A DNA stretch of 14,083 nt from an uncultured Prevotella sp. (GTDB taxonomy: Bacteria > Bacteroidota > Bacteroidia > Bacteroidales > Bacteroidaceae), in NCBI GenBank assembly GCA_900551985.1, contig URYG01000069.1, positions 1 through 14,083 on the forward strand, read 5' to 3'. The translations under genes and the position numbers were made by a program. Positions 13,652-14,083 of the stretch are shown one piece after another. Under the pieces are notes generated by a model, which searched no databases, had not been told where the DNA came from, and saw only the letters and a list, made by a program, of their open reading frames with translations. Every line of letters begins with the position of its first letter. Within the stretch, counting starts at the first letter, position 1.

Positions 13652-14044
13652 ATGAAGAAACTTACATTGATGGCTATTGCCATGGGTATGCTTGCCTTTA
13701 CTGCATGCACAGAGAAGAAACCAGCTGCTGCCCCTGCAGCTCAGGTAGAAGAGGTGGTTACAGACTCAGCATTCCAGCAGGCTGTTGCCGGTGAATACAA
13801 GAGTGCTGACGGAAAGCGTATCATTACTGTCAACGCAGACTTTACTGTAAAGACCACAGGTCTTGACAAGGACTACTTCAAGTGGGATATGGATGTCAAG
13901 CCACAGGGGCCATCTGCTAACATCAACCTCATCCGCAAGGGTCTCGATGCAGAAGTAAAGGACATGGTATCTGTTGATACAGAAGAAGGAACTCTCATCG
14001 TCAAGAACGAGACTTACAGAAAGGCAGTTGAAGCAAAGAAGTAA
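13652..14044 (+). CDS. Small putative lipoprotein of unknown function
   Basis: A 130-residue secreted protein. The N-terminus MKKLTLMAIAMGMLAFTAC is a lipoprotein signal peptide with Cys19 as the likely lipidated residue; Phe at -3 is a loose lipobox, tolerated in Bacteroidota. An Ala/Pro-rich tether (about 24-31) follows. The remaining about 85 residues (from AVAGEYKSADGKRIITVNADFTVKTTG) are beta-rich with a Gly-x-Tyr start, vaguely like NlpE or lipocalin-like lipoprotein domains, but the NlpE CxxC is absent and I assign no family. No further cysteines occur. It starts 45 bp after the PAP2 gene and may be the last gene of that operon or have its own promoter; I see no good TTTG/TAnnTTTG pair before it. 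No terminator is visible in the last 39 bases of the window. Confidence 0.82.
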   Translation: MKKLTLMAIAMGMLAFTACTEKKPAAAPAAQVEEVVTDSAFQQAVAGEYKSADGKRIITVNADFTVKTTGLDKDYFKWDMDVKPQGPSANINLIRKGLDAEVKDMVSVDTEEGTLIVKNETYRKAVEAKK

Positions 14045-14083
14045 TTCTGCCATCTGATACATATTCATCATAAGCTGAGCGCT

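Noticed and set aside
13652..14044. Assignment of the small lipoprotein to the NlpE copper-stress family
   Set aside because: The resemblance is limited to a short Gly-x-Tyr and Asp-x-Thr pattern and the NlpE CxxC motif is missing, so the call stays unassigned.

Overview
The window looks like chromosome from a Bacteroidales bacterium, most likely the Prevotella/Segatella group. Four promoters match the Bacteroidota vegetative consensus (TTTG about -33, TAnnTTTG about -7), all with a 20-bp spacer. Most start codons lack a Shine-Dalgarno sequence. The protein families (a DUF5686-type protein, a reduced RpoD-like sigma factor, short AraC-type regulators) also fit. The species assignment is inference; no rRNA or tRNA gene is present.

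Layout. (1) 1-683: the 3' part of a tyrosine recombinase gene with all catalytic residues, cut by the left window edge. (2) 684-1062: a 379-bp gene-free stretch with four CCTTAAGG palindromes exactly 22 bp apart, an inverted repeat, a promoter, and a terminator-like hairpin at the predicted 5' end of the next transcript. (3) 1063-9464: a probable operon of a DUF5686-type outer-membrane protein gene, addA (helicase-nuclease) and addB (inactive-helicase nuclease with an Fe-S cysteine set), the Bacteroidota counterpart of AddAB/RecBCD. (4) 9465-10310: a small sigma-70-family gene whose promoter carries a perfect 12-bp inverted repeat, ending in a strong bidirectional terminator. (5) 10340-10759, minus strand: a short AraC-type DNA-binding protein, divergent from (6) 10945-14044: an LTA-synthase-family membrane sulfatase-fold enzyme, a PAP2 lipid phosphatase and a small lipoprotein, probably one transcription unit.

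How the genes may work together. AddA and AddB should form the double-strand-break end-processing complex feeding RecA. The LTA-synthase-like enzyme and the PAP2 phosphatase form a plausible envelope phospholipid-headgroup transfer and recycling pair, perhaps controlled by the divergent AraC-type regulator. The sigma factor has no obvious target here. No previously undescribed multi-gene defence or mobile system is evident. The least-explained signals are the 22-bp CCTTAAGG array, the hairpin at the DUF5686 transcript start, and the reduced sigma factor with its palindromic promoter.
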